From NCBI GenBank assembly GCA_046262735.1, contig JBHEMD010000187.1, positions 1 through 17,130 on the forward strand: 17,130 nt of DNA, written 5' to 3'. Shown here in pieces: positions 7,164 to 14,957 of the stretch. This DNA is from AV17 sp046262735 (GTDB lineage: Bacteria > Verrucomicrobiota > Verrucomicrobiia > Chthoniobacterales > UBA10450). The notes under the pieces are model-generated. The model saw only the letters and a program-made list of their open reading frames with translations. It made no database searches and was not told the origin of the DNA. The position numbers and the translations under genes are program-made. How positions within the stretch are numbered: position 1 is the stretch's first letter; each line of letters opens with the position of its first letter.

Positions 7164-7790
7164 GTGTCTATTCTCGCCACAGTCGCGCTCATCAGTTACC
7201 TGCTCGGTTCTTTCCCCGCAGGCTATCTGGCCGGCCGTATTGCAGGCGTCGATATTCGCAAGATCGGCAGCGGCAACATCGGAGCAACCAATGTTCTACG
7301 CGTCCTTGGGAAGCAGTTCGGCTATCCAGTGTTCCTGATCGATTTCGCCAAAGGCTTTGCCGCCGTGCTCCTGGCGATGTTTGTTGCAAGACGCAGCGCC
7401 GGGGAAGCGACCTACGTCGAGTTTTGCGCAGCCGTTGGAGGAGTATGCGCCGTGTTGGGGCATAGTTTCCCGGTGTGGCTGCGATTCAAAGGCGGGAAGG
7501 GCGTTGCTACTTCAATCGGCGTTCTTTTCGGGCTGTTGCCGGTGGCGGCGCTAATTGTCTGCGCGGTTTGGATCGTCACTTTCGAACTGAGCCGTTACGT
7601 TTCGCTCGCCTCGATTATTGCCGCGCTGACTTTGCCTGCCACTGTTGTTGCGCTGCGGTTCTTTGGAGAGCCGACCACGCCTGTTCTCTTTTACTTTTCA
7701 CTCTTTCTGGCGGCGGTGGTCATCCTTCGCCACCGGTCGAATCTCGCTCGCCTTTTTCGCGGAACCGAACCACGTTTCCGGCGAAAGTGA
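7164..7790 (+). CDS. plsY: Acyl-phosphate:glycerol-3-phosphate acyltransferase PlsY
   Basis: PlsY is the inner-membrane enzyme that transfers an acyl group from acyl-phosphate to position 1 of sn-glycerol 3-phosphate, the first step of phospholipid synthesis. The 208-residue protein has several hydrophobic helices and the three PlsY motifs: GSFPAGYLAGR followed by GSGNIGATNVLRVLG (the SGNxGxTN region), GHSFPVWLRFKGGKGVAT in the middle, and SLASI near residue 150. Translation starts at GTG 7164, with no strong ribosome-binding site. The TGA stop overlaps the GTG start of gpsA, whose product makes its substrate, a logical and common pairing. Confidence 0.95.
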   Translation: MSILATVALISYLLGSFPAGYLAGRIAGVDIRKIGSGNIGATNVLRVLGKQFGYPVFLIDFAKGFAAVLLAMFVARRSAGEATYVEFCAAVGGVCAVLGHSFPVWLRFKGGKGVATSIGVLFGLLPVAALIVCAVWIVTFELSRYVSLASIIAALTLPATVVALRFFGEPTTPVLFYFSLFLAAVVILRHRSNLARLFRGTEPRFRRK

Positions 7791-8788
7791 ACCTGCGAAC
7801 AACGGCCATCCTTGGCGCGGGCGGCTGGGGCACGGCCCTGGCGGTGCTTTGGGCAAAAAAGGGCTACAATGTTTTACTTTGGGGGCACAGTCCGGCGCGC
7901 GTCGAACAGATGGGCAAGACGCGCGTGAACCGCGACTATCTCCCGGCAATAAAACTGCCCGAATCGATTCGGCTCACGAACGAACTCGCGGACTGCGCAG
8001 CTGCGGATCTTGTCGTCTTCGTGACTCCCTCAATTGCCTTCCGCACGGTTGCCTCTCGTTTTCGTGAGCTCATCGCGAACGAGCACGCGTTCCTGCTCAG
8101 TTGCACGAAGGGAATTGAACACGGCAGCGGCAAAAGGATGAGCGAAATCCTCGCCGAGCTTTTTCACGACCACCCGATCGCGGTTATGTCGGGCCCGAAC
8201 TTGGCCAGCGAAATCGCGCGCGACCTGCCTACCGCCAGCGTGTTGGCGTGCAGCGAGCCAGAATATGCGCCGGGGCTCCAGGGTCATCTTGGCAGCTCGC
8301 ATTTTCGAGTTTACACCGGCAACGAACTGGCTGGGATCGAGTTGGGTGGCGCTTTAAAAAATATCTTTGCGATCGCCGCGGGCGCGAGCGATGGGCTGGG
8401 CCTTGGCGACAATTCGAAAGCCGCATTAGTCACTCGTGCCCTTGCTGAGATGATCAGACTCGGCACGGCCATGGGTGGGGAATTGCCCACCTTTTACGGC
8501 TTGAGCGGCGCGGGCGACCTTATCCTGACCTGTTTCAGTAAACACAGCCGCAACCGTCGCGTCGGCGAACAACTCGGACGCGGCCAATCGATCGAACAAA
8601 TCACTTCTTCCATGCAAATGGTCGCCGAAGGAATCCCAACCGCGAGGAGCGCGTACGAGTGTGCACGGAACCTCAAGATCGACACACCCATCATCGATCA
8701 GGTTTACGCGCTGCTCTATCAAAACAAATCCGCTGGCGCGGCTCTCGCCGACCTGCTCGGGCGCGAACAAAAACCCGAGCGCGGTTAA
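7787..8788 (+). CDS. gpsA: NAD(P)H-dependent glycerol-3-phosphate dehydrogenase
   Basis: GpsA reduces dihydroxyacetone phosphate to sn-glycerol 3-phosphate for phospholipid synthesis. The open frame begins at 7475 inside plsY, but the real start is GTG 7787. It forms a GTGA overlap with the plsY stop and places the nucleotide-binding GAGGWGTAL at residues 10-18. The result is 333 residues, close to the E. coli 339. SCTKGIE (K108), SGPNLASE near 135-142, and GGALKNIFAIAAG with catalytic K191 are present. NSKAALVTRALAEM and YGLSGAGDLILTC followed by SRNRR are typical of the C-terminal helical domain. The gene ends the operon and meets purN tail to tail with an 8-bp gap. Confidence 0.96.
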   Translation: MNLRTTAILGAGGWGTALAVLWAKKGYNVLLWGHSPARVEQMGKTRVNRDYLPAIKLPESIRLTNELADCAAADLVVFVTPSIAFRTVASRFRELIANEHAFLLSCTKGIEHGSGKRMSEILAELFHDHPIAVMSGPNLASEIARDLPTASVLACSEPEYAPGLQGHLGSSHFRVYTGNELAGIELGGALKNIFAIAAGASDGLGLGDNSKAALVTRALAEMIRLGTAMGGELPTFYGLSGAGDLILTCFSKHSRNRRVGEQLGRGQSIEQITSSMQMVAEGIPTARSAYECARNLKIDTPIIDQVYALLYQNKSAGAALADLLGREQKPERG

Positions 8789-8805
8789 GGAGCGAATCAA
8801 CCGCG
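8780..8805. terminator. Possible bidirectional hairpin between gpsA and purN
   Basis: CGCGGTT (8780-8786) and AACCGCG (8799-8805) form a perfect 7-bp GC-rich stem with a 12-base loop. The hairpin spans both stop codons of two converging genes, where a shared terminator would be expected. There is no T-run on either side, so it is not a classical intrinsic terminator; it may only slow polymerase or protect the 3' ends. Confidence 0.3.
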
Positions 8806-9375
8806 GCAGAGCTGCGCTACAACCTGCGGGTAAAGCTCGTGCTCTGCGATTTGGATGCGCGCATGCAGTGTTTCAGGAGTGTCGTTAGGCAAAATCGGCA
8901 CCTCGCGTTGCGCAATGATTTCGCCGTGGTCGATCTTTTGATCCACGTAATGCACGGTGCAGCCGGTGACTTTGTCGCCGGCGGCGAGGGCTTGTTTCCA
9001 CGCCTCCAACCCCGGGAATTTCGGCAAAAGCGATGGATGAATGTTGATAATGCGGCGTGGGAACGCGGCCAGCATAGGCTCCTTGAGCACGCGCATGAAC
9101 CCGGCGAGCACGACAAGCTCCACGCCGACGTCGCGCAACATTTGCACCAGCTCCATCTCTACCTGCGGCTCGAGCCGGGTCCGGAATTGGCCGGGCGGCA
9201 GGTAGGCATTCGGCACAAAAAACTCGCGCGCGATGTCGAGGATTGGTGCATTGAGCACGTCGGAGATCACTACCCGGGCTTCGGCAGGCAATGCGCCGGC
9301 GCCGATACTTTCCAGAATCACGCGGCAATTCGAGCCCCTACCTGAACCAAGGATTCCAAGCGCAAGCCGTTTCAT
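8797..9375 (-). CDS. purN: Phosphoribosylglycinamide formyltransferase (GAR transformylase)
   Basis: PurN transfers a formyl group from 10-formyl-tetrahydrofolate to GAR in purine synthesis. The protein has 192 residues (E. coli 212). GSGRGSN at 10-16 binds the GAR phosphate. The catalytic trio is N111 and H113 in INIHPSLLPKFPG, and D149 in VHYVDQKIDHG, equivalent to N106, H108 and D144 of E. coli. The ATG overlaps the stop of rfaE2 as ATGA, so it is the last gene of a translationally coupled operon. Its partners (a lipid kinase and a heptose adenylyltransferase) are not purine genes, so co-regulation here is probably with general growth. Confidence 0.96.
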   Translation of the reverse strand: MKRLALGILGSGRGSNCRVILESIGAGALPAEARVVISDVLNAPILDIAREFFVPNAYLPPGQFRTRLEPQVEMELVQMLRDVGVELVVLAGFMRVLKEPMLAAFPRRIINIHPSLLPKFPGLEAWKQALAAGDKVTGCTVHYVDQKIDHGEIIAQREVPILPNDTPETLHARIQIAEHELYPQVVAQLCRG

Positions 9376-9857
9376 CTGGGCAGATCACGCAATTTTTCGA
9401 GCAAGCGCGACGTCGAATAACCGATCACAAACGGCACGATGTCGATCTTAGCGCCAATTTTTTCCAGCGCGGCGACCTCTTTTGCATTTAGCGTCTCCGA
9501 GTTGTAATCGCCGCCCTTCACGTAAACGTCCGGTTTCACGAGCTCGATGAATCGCGTCGCGCGCACATCCGAAAAAATGGTGACGAGATCGACGCATTCG
9601 AGCGCGGCCAGAACTTCCGCCCGGGCGCGCTCGTCATTCAGCGGACGGCCGGCTCCTTTTAGCTCGCGCACCGATGCGTCACCGTTGAGGCCAACGATCA
9701 AAACGTCGCCGCGCTTCCGCGCCGCTTCCAGGTAGCGGACATGTCCGAGATGGAGCAAATCAAAACAGCCGTTGGTGGCGACGATTTTTTTACCCGCATC
9801 GCGCAGCGGCTTCGCGCGTCGTGCCAGTTGTTCCATCTCCACTACCTTTTCGATCAT
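9372..9857 (-). CDS. rfaE2: D-glycero-beta-D-manno-heptose 1-phosphate adenylyltransferase (RfaE2, stand-alone)
   Basis: This cytidylyltransferase-fold enzyme makes ADP-heptose for the LPS core. The frame is open from 9947, but ATG 9857 is preferred because it forms an ATGA overlap with the lipid kinase stop and gives 161 residues, the usual size of the separate C-terminal HldE domain. TNGCFDLLHLGHVRYL contains the HxGH nucleotide-binding motif (H36-L-G-H39). LNGDASVRELKG and KPDVYVKGGDY follow. STSRLLEKL near 150 is the counterpart of the ISTT-type motif. The kinase domain (RfaE1), found fused to it in E. coli, is absent here and must be encoded elsewhere. The gene indicates a Gram-negative LPS-making organism. 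Confidence 0.94.
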   Translation of the reverse strand: MIEKVVEMEQLARRAKPLRDAGKKIVATNGCFDLLHLGHVRYLEAARKRGDVLIVGLNGDASVRELKGAGRPLNDERARAEVLAALECVDLVTIFSDVRATRFIELVKPDVYVKGGDYNSETLNAKEVAALEKIGAKIDIVPFVIGYSTSRLLEKLRDLPR

Positions 9858-10738
9858 CGCTTCGGGACGACAAAGTTTAGCGCGCGCGGCAGGATTTGAA
9901 AGACAGCCGGCGCATTCCCAACCGGTTCGCCATCGACATTGAACCACATTCGCGGCCGCGCTCGCACCGCGATTTTTTTCGCGCGCCGAAAAACAATCGC
10001 GGCGTCATGGAGATGCTTTCCAACCAGCATTTCTCCGGCGAGCAGCGCAATTTTCGGCGCGGGATGATTTGGAATCAGGATCACGTCGAGCCAGCCGTCG
10101 CTTGGGTCGGCCTCCGGGGCGATCGGCAAGCCGCCTGCGACGAACCGCCCGTTGCCGATCACCACATTGTAAAGATCGAGCGAGAGCCGTTCTTTGTCGT
10201 CCAGAAGAATCTCTGTGCGATAAGCCTGCAACTTCGGCAACGCCGCCGCCGCGCTGCGAATATAAGCCAGCGGTCCCCAGGCTCGTTTCAATTCCGGCGT
10301 GAGTTTTTCATCCACAGCGCCGCTGAAGCCGCCGGCGGAGACGTTCACGAAATAACGGAGACGCTTGCTCCGCACGCGCACCAAATCGATTCGCTTCGTA
10401 TTTGCCGAACGCAGCACGTCGATGTTCTCGTCCACTTCGGCGGGTAATCCCAGTGAGCGCGCGAAATCGTTGCCAGTCCCAAGCGGCACCAGTCCGAGAC
10501 GGACCTTATCGCCCCGCCGCGCGATCCCGTTGATTACTTCGTTGAGCGTGCCGTCGCCTCCCGCCGTCACAATCCAGTCGTATCCCGCTCGAATCGCTGC
10601 GCGCGCGAATTTCTCCGCATCGCCCCGTCTTCGTGTCACTCGAATCCTGAACGGCTTCAGCCGCTGCAATTGCGCACGTGCTGAATCGGCGTCAGGAACA
10701 GATCCAGCGCCCGGGTTAAAAATCACGCAAAGCTTCAC
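9854..10738 (-). CDS. Diacylglycerol/lipid kinase family protein (DAGK catalytic domain, YegS-like)
   Basis: This 294-residue protein belongs to the soluble DAGK_cat family that phosphorylates lipids such as diacylglycerol. It has FNPGAGS at 7-13, the ATP-site motif GGDGTLNEV at 60-68, and PLGTGNDFARSLGLP at 85-99. The C-terminal sandwich domain includes DLYNVVIGNGRFVAGGLPIAPEADPSDGWLDV, typical of the family. The frame is open from ATG 10777, but its first residues would come from the dispersed repeat. GTG 10738 places the family-typical start KLCVIFNPGAGS right at the N-terminus, so that start is chosen; no clear ribosome-binding site supports either. It is the first gene of the operon with rfaE2 and purN. 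The lipid substrate is not known. Confidence 0.92.
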   Translation of the reverse strand: MKLCVIFNPGAGSVPDADSARAQLQRLKPFRIRVTRRRGDAEKFARAAIRAGYDWIVTAGGDGTLNEVINGIARRGDKVRLGLVPLGTGNDFARSLGLPAEVDENIDVLRSANTKRIDLVRVRSKRLRYFVNVSAGGFSGAVDEKLTPELKRAWGPLAYIRSAAAALPKLQAYRTEILLDDKERLSLDLYNVVIGNGRFVAGGLPIAPEADPSDGWLDVILIPNHPAPKIALLAGEMLVGKHLHDAAIVFRRAKKIAVRARPRMWFNVDGEPVGNAPAVFQILPRALNFVVPKR

Positions 10739-10749
10739 GCAAAAAATTA

Positions 10750-10776
10750 CTGTAACGGCGGTCGGTGACCGTCGCA
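10750..10776 (+). repeat. Second, partial copy of the palindromic repeat
   Basis: These 27 bases match the left end of the 1041-1118 element at 25 positions, in the same orientation. The shared block contains its own small hairpin, with GGCGGTC facing GACCGTC. The right half of the larger element is not seen here; what follows is unrelated. It lies in the divergent gap upstream of the lipid kinase and the DUF4912 gene, so it sits in or near their promoters. Confidence 0.65.
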
Positions 10777-10840
10777 TTATGTCGTCACATAGATTCCGCT
10801 TTCCGCCGGGCCGATTTTAGCCAAGTTGTCGATCAAGAAA

Positions 10841-11611
10841 ATGGCCGCCGACAACCAACTGACCGGTTCGGCAACCCGCGATTTCCACATCTCCCACAAC
10901 GCAATCGCGACTCTGGCCGAAACCGAGCGTGTCGACTTTGTTCCAGATGCCATCGAGTTGCCGCGCGTCTCCGGCCCGCCGATTCTCTTCGCGATTGCAC
11001 GCGACCCGCGCACGATCTTTACCTGCTGGTACATCGATTGGGCATCAATTTTTGATAACGCGGCCCCGATAGATCGCCGAGTCCATCTGCGCGTCTACCG
11101 CAGTGACGGGACTGAGGAAACAACGGTGGCGGCCGAACCGATGGCGGCGCAGCATTATTTGACTGTCTCGCAGCCACGCAGCGCCTATCGCGTGGAGATT
11201 GGCTACTACCGGGCGGAAGACGCTTGGAACTGCGTTGCCACTTCCGATGAGGTATTCATGCCGCCCGAAACCGTCGCCCAGAATGTAGATGTCGATCTTG
11301 CCACGATTCCGTTCCACCTGAGCTTTCAACGCCTGGTTGATCTCTTCCACGCTTCAAGCAGCGACGCTTTAACCGAAATTATTTCGCGACTGCAAAACCG
11401 CGCCTTGACCGAGGATGCGGGCGACCTTTTGAGCACAGAGGAATGGCAGATCCTCCGCGCGATGGATTTATCGCTCGAGGACCTCAAATCCGCACGCGGC
11501 GCATTCGCCACTCGCATAAGTGAAGCCGCTTTGCGACGCCGTGCCGAAGCGCTGCTGGGTTTCGGCGCCACCAGTCCGGGCGGCGCTTTCAGCCAAAGCA
11601 GCTGGCAGTGA
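10841..11611 (+). CDS. DUF4912 domain protein
   Basis: This 256-residue predicted cytoplasmic protein has no signal peptide or membrane segment. ELPRVSGPPILFAIARDPRTIFTCWYIDW at about 39-67 is the DUF4912 hallmark: a Pro-rich lead, a hydrophobic strand, then a DPxxLFxYW-like element. LRVYRSDG and AYRVEIGYYRAEDAWNCVATSDEVFMPPE continue the beta-rich domain. The C-terminal third is helical and polar and might be a family-specific extension. Function is not established for the family, so none is given. ATG 10841 is used; TTG 10826 is an alternative five codons upstream, and neither has a ribosome-binding site. The gene is single, divergent from the lipid kinase operon, and converges on the first APC permease. 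Confidence 0.85.
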   Translation: MAADNQLTGSATRDFHISHNAIATLAETERVDFVPDAIELPRVSGPPILFAIARDPRTIFTCWYIDWASIFDNAAPIDRRVHLRVYRSDGTEETTVAAEPMAAQHYLTVSQPRSAYRVEIGYYRAEDAWNCVATSDEVFMPPETVAQNVDVDLATIPFHLSFQRLVDLFHASSSDALTEIISRLQNRALTEDAGDLLSTEEWQILRAMDLSLEDLKSARGAFATRISEAALRRRAEALLGFGATSPGGAFSQSSWQ

Positions 11612-11657
11612 CATTCATCTCGGCGAAGCCGAAGCCGAAGCGACTGATCCCCCGAAG

Positions 11658-11673
11658 CGCTGAACCCTCAGCG
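11658..11673. terminator. Possible hairpins between the DUF4912 gene and the converging permease
   Basis: CGCTGA-accc-TCAGCG is a perfect 6-bp stem that includes the permease stop codon. A second small stem, TCGGC-gaa-GCCGA, lies at 11620-11632, followed by further CGAAGC units that form a short tandem stretch. Together they may act as a shared transcription end for the two converging genes. There is no T-run, so this is a weak call. Confidence 0.25.
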
Positions 11674-13173
11674 AGTCAGGCTGATTCCCTCCGGCATTTC
11701 TGGCGGCGGCGCGCCGATGCGGCTATGGCTCTTGCCATAACCAAAATAGAAAATGAACCCGATCAAGAGCCACACGATGAGCCGCATCCAGTTGGTCCAG
11801 CCGAGTCCGTAGATCATTGCGCCGCAGGTGATGATGCCGAGGATCGCGACCAGCGGCGCAGCCGGGACGCGAAAGCCGCGTTCGGCGTCGGGACGTTTCA
11901 CGCGCATGATCCAGACGCCGGCACACACGAGACTAAACGCGAACAATGTTCCAATGCTCGTCATTTCACCGGTAACATCGGCGGGAACGAATGCAGCCAG
12001 CAGGCCGGTAAAGACAAAGAAGAGCATGTTCGATTTCCAAGGCGTGCGATAGCGCGGATGCACGTCGGAAAAAATCGCCGGGACAAGTCCATCGCGGCTC
12101 ATCGAAAAGAAAACGCGCGATTGGCCTAATAACATCACGAGGATGACCGACGAGAATCCGGCCAGGATCGCGACGGTCACGGATTTGGAGAGCCATTCGT
12201 AGCCGTGCATGTATTTGCTGATCGCGAACGCTACGGAAGCTTCGCGGCCGGCCGCGCGAAAATCGCCCACCGTGGCAACGCCACTGAGGACGTAAGAGAA
12301 GAGGACGTAGAGGATCGTGCAGAAGCCTAACGAACCGAGAATGCCAATCGGCATGTCGCGCTTTGGATTCCGCGCTTCTTGCGCCGCGGTCGAGACGGCG
12401 TCGAAGCCGATGTAGGCAAAGAATACGACGCCGGCCGCGCCGAGGATTCCGAGAATGCCTCCGTAAGCATGCGTAATTCCTTGCGGTGTGGTGTAGGCCG
12501 TCGGCGGCGGAATCATCGGGCTGTGATTCGCCGGGTTGATGAATTGCCAGCCGATCCCGATAAAAAGGAGCACGATGCTCACCTTCAGAATGACGATCAG
12601 GCCGTTAACGAGCGCGGATTCCCTTGTTCCGCGAATGAGCAGCGCCGTCAGGATCAACAAAATGAAAACGGCTGGGATATTCATGATTCCGTGGACGCCA
12701 GTCGGGTCGTGTTCGAAAGGCGAATGCGTCCATTGGTACGGAACCGCCATGCCGAACCAGCTCAGGACCCGGTTGGCATATTCGCTCCACGCGATGGAAA
12801 CGGTGGATGCGGCGACCGCGTACTCGAGTACCAAATCCCAGCCGATGATCCAGGCGACGAATTCCCCCATCGTCGCGTATGAATAAGTGTAGGCGCTGCC
12901 CGCGACTGGAATCATCGATGCGAACTCGGCGTAACATAGGCCGGCAAAGGTGCAGCCGATGCCCGCCACGATAAACGCAAGCACCACCGATGGACCCGCG
13001 CGGTCGGCGATCGCCGCCGCCGTGCGCACGAAAAGACCGGCACCAATGATGCCGCCGATCCCGAGCGCGATGAGGTTAACCGGGCCTAACGAACGTTTCA
13101 GGCTGTGTTCGCCCACTTCCTGCGCTTCCGCCATGAGCCGGTCGAGCGATTTTTTTGCAAATAGATTTGCCAT
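11668..13173 (-). CDS. APC-superfamily amino acid permease, cationic amino acid transporter (CAT/YfnA) type
   Basis: This 501-residue inner-membrane transporter has about twelve hydrophobic helices. LGIGGIIGAGLFVRTAA (near 36-52) is the first broken helix with the GxG substrate motif. AGLCYAEFASMIPVAGSAYTYSYATMGEFVAWIIGWDLVLEY is the conserved helix 2-3 block of the CAT family. FFAYIGFDAVSTAAQEARNPKRDMPIGI contains helix 6 and the loop conserved in APC carriers. RVFFSMSRDGLVP is the helix 8-9 signature. The most likely substrate is one or more amino acids, and direction and specificity cannot be read from the sequence. AAGGAG about eight bases before the ATG supports the start. It is 27 bp downstream of a second permease and probably co-transcribed. 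Confidence 0.93.
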   Translation of the reverse strand: MANLFAKKSLDRLMAEAQEVGEHSLKRSLGPVNLIALGIGGIIGAGLFVRTAAAIADRAGPSVVLAFIVAGIGCTFAGLCYAEFASMIPVAGSAYTYSYATMGEFVAWIIGWDLVLEYAVAASTVSIAWSEYANRVLSWFGMAVPYQWTHSPFEHDPTGVHGIMNIPAVFILLILTALLIRGTRESALVNGLIVILKVSIVLLFIGIGWQFINPANHSPMIPPPTAYTTPQGITHAYGGILGILGAAGVVFFAYIGFDAVSTAAQEARNPKRDMPIGILGSLGFCTILYVLFSYVLSGVATVGDFRAAGREASVAFAISKYMHGYEWLSKSVTVAILAGFSSVILVMLLGQSRVFFSMSRDGLVPAIFSDVHPRYRTPWKSNMLFFVFTGLLAAFVPADVTGEMTSIGTLFAFSLVCAGVWIMRVKRPDAERGFRVPAAPLVAILGIITCGAMIYGLGWTNWMRLIVWLLIGFIFYFGYGKSHSRIGAPPPEMPEGISLTR

Positions 13174-13200
13174 GGTTGGATCTCCTTGCTCCTCCGCGTT

Positions 13201-14712
13201 CTAATCTGACACCGTGCCAGTGTTCGATTTCCGCCAGAGAAAATAAATCGGCACGCCGGTAAGCACGATGATGAGACCGGGCCATGTGGTCGCCGTTTGG
13301 TAGATGAAAAGCACCGCCAGGATTACGCTCGCGCCGACGACGTAGAGCGCGGGCACGATTGGGTAACCAAACGCTTTGTACGGCCGTTCCGCTTCGGGTC
13401 GTTTCCACCGCAGCAAAAAAAGGCCGAGAATCGTCAGGATATAAAAGATCAGCGCCGCCGAGATGACGTAATCGAGCAGGTTGCCGTAGAGATTTCCGTA
13501 ACCGGTCACGTTTCCCGCTGCGTCAGTCTTGACCGTGCGCGGTAGAACGAGTACGCCCGCCCAAATTCCCTGGATAATCAAGCCCCACGCCGGCACATGG
13601 TTCTTGTTCAACTCGCCGACGCGACGGAAAAACAAACCGTCGCGCGCCATTGCGTAATACGCGCGCGCCCCGGCCAGGATCAGCCCGTTATTGCAGCCGA
13701 AGGTCGAAACCATAATCGCCACGGCCATGATCGTCGCACCGGCGCCGGGAAAAATCACGTTGGCCGTTTCGGACGCAACGCGATCGCTCGGCGCATTCTG
13801 GATTGCAGCAAACGGGAGCGCGGCGAGATACGCGACGTTGGCCAGCAAATAAAGTCCGATGACCAGAAATGTTCCGAACGCGAGCGAGAGCGGAATGTTC
13901 CGGCGCGGCTCCTTCACTTCGCCGGCGGTAAAGGTGATATTGTTCCAGGCGTCCGCGGAAAAAAGGGAATTGGTCTGCGCCACGCAGATGCCGACAAAAA
14001 GACCGAAAGCTGTCGCTGCGGTCAGACCCGTGCCCACCTCCTGCAAACCGCCGCGCAGAGTCCAGAAGTCGCGGAAGTTCTCCGCGCCTGCGCCCGACTT
14101 CACGCCGACGACGATGCCGAGCACGATCAGCGCGATGAGCGCGCCTGTCTTCGCGGTCGTGAAAATATTCTGCACGAGCTTGCCCAAATCGAGCCCGCGC
14201 GTGTTCATGTAAGTCAGCAGCGCGATCATGGCCAGGCCGAGAAACTGCGCCGTTGAAAGTGAACACGCATAGCCGCCAAAACGAATCGGCGGGATCAAAT
14301 AATTCGACTCCGATATCCAGGGAATGAGCACACCGGTGTAACGCGCGAAGCCAACCGCGACCGCGGCAATCGTTCCGGTTTGAATCACGAGAAACAGCGT
14401 CCACCCGTAGAGAAAACCCCACAGCGGCGAGAACGCCTCGCGCAGATAAACATATTGCCCGCCGGCTTTCGGCATCATTGCCGCCAATTCGCCATAAGAG
14501 AGCGCGGCCATGAGGGTCAGCAGCCCGGTGACGATCCACACGATCAGAAGCCAACCGGGCGCTCCAACCTGCCGCGCGATGATTGAGGAGACGATAAAGA
14601 TTCCCGAGCCGATCATCGATCCGGCCACGAGCATGGTCGAATCAAGCAAGCCAAGACCACGAACGAATTTTTGCTCGGCTACGACTGTTTCGGCGGCGGG
14701 TGTGTCGTTCAT
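13201..14712 (-). CDS. APC-superfamily amino acid permease, LAT-like type
   Basis: This 503-residue polytopic transporter differs clearly from its downstream neighbour. GLLDSTMLVAGSMIGSGIF at about 21-39 has the GSGIF motif of helix 1. SYGELAAMMPKAGGQYVYLREAFSPLWGFLYGWTLF is the helix 2-3 block typical of LAT-like and related bacterial exchangers. FSADAWNNITFTAGEVKEPRRNIPLSL is the helix 6 region, and ARAYYAMARDGLFFRRVGELN the helix 8 region. About twelve helices are visible. Likely amino acid uptake or exchange; the substrate is unknown. It is the first gene of the two-permease unit and is divergent from the exported protease. Confidence 0.93.
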   Translation of the reverse strand: MNDTPAAETVVAEQKFVRGLGLLDSTMLVAGSMIGSGIFIVSSIIARQVGAPGWLLIVWIVTGLLTLMAALSYGELAAMMPKAGGQYVYLREAFSPLWGFLYGWTLFLVIQTGTIAAVAVGFARYTGVLIPWISESNYLIPPIRFGGYACSLSTAQFLGLAMIALLTYMNTRGLDLGKLVQNIFTTAKTGALIALIVLGIVVGVKSGAGAENFRDFWTLRGGLQEVGTGLTAATAFGLFVGICVAQTNSLFSADAWNNITFTAGEVKEPRRNIPLSLAFGTFLVIGLYLLANVAYLAALPFAAIQNAPSDRVASETANVIFPGAGATIMAVAIMVSTFGCNNGLILAGARAYYAMARDGLFFRRVGELNKNHVPAWGLIIQGIWAGVLVLPRTVKTDAAGNVTGYGNLYGNLLDYVISAALIFYILTILGLFLLRWKRPEAERPYKAFGYPIVPALYVVGASVILAVLFIYQTATTWPGLIIVLTGVPIYFLWRKSNTGTVSD

Positions 14713-14778
14713 TGGTCCCGGGTCAGGTCAGGCGATTCGGGTTGGCGCAGAGTTGTAATCATCCGCGCCGAATCAGGC

Positions 14779-14810
14779 AACGCAAAAACTGCGCCGGGGT
14801 TGCGTTTTTT
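14779..14810 (+). terminator. Intrinsic-terminator-like hairpin in the permease/protease divergent gap
   Basis: AACGCAA (14779-14785) pairs with TTGCGTT (14800-14806) around a 14-base loop, followed by four more T bases. The polarity is plus, but no plus-strand gene lies just upstream, because both permeases run the other way. It could terminate stray plus-strand transcription, act as an attenuator for the protease gene, or be chance. Confidence 0.3.
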
Positions 14811-14846
14811 CCGCTCCTCGAGTGGCTGGCAAAAGGAAGTTCTTTT

Positions 14847-14957
14847 ATGAAAAACGAAGCGTGCTATTCTTGCCGCCACTTTTATGAGCGCGCGCGCTTA
14901 TTGTGGCCAGATTCTCGTGTCCGTTTTTGCCGTGATCGGCTTCGGCGCGGCAGATAG
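14847..14957 (+). other. Possible 36-codon leader ORF overlapping the protease start
   Basis: ATG 14847 has a good AAGGAAG ribosome-binding site seven bases upstream, whereas the protease ATG at 14884 has none. The predicted peptide contains CYSCRHF and is rich in Arg. It runs in a different frame and ends inside the protease signal-peptide region. It may be a coupling leader, or a sign that the protease start is not fully understood. No homologue is recognised. Confidence 0.22.

Noticed and set aside
12166..12178. GCGACGGTCAC match to the inverted repeat core
   Set aside because: A short match inside the CAT-type permease reading frame with no flanking similarity.
13597..14256. 219-codon plus-strand ORF opposite the LAT-like permease
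   Set aside because: Antisense shadow with charged low-complexity composition and no ribosome-binding site.
13688..14554. 288-codon minus-strand ORF within the LAT-like permease
   Set aside because: It is an out-of-frame shadow rich in Arg, Asp and His with no membrane helices, while the other frame is a full APC permease.
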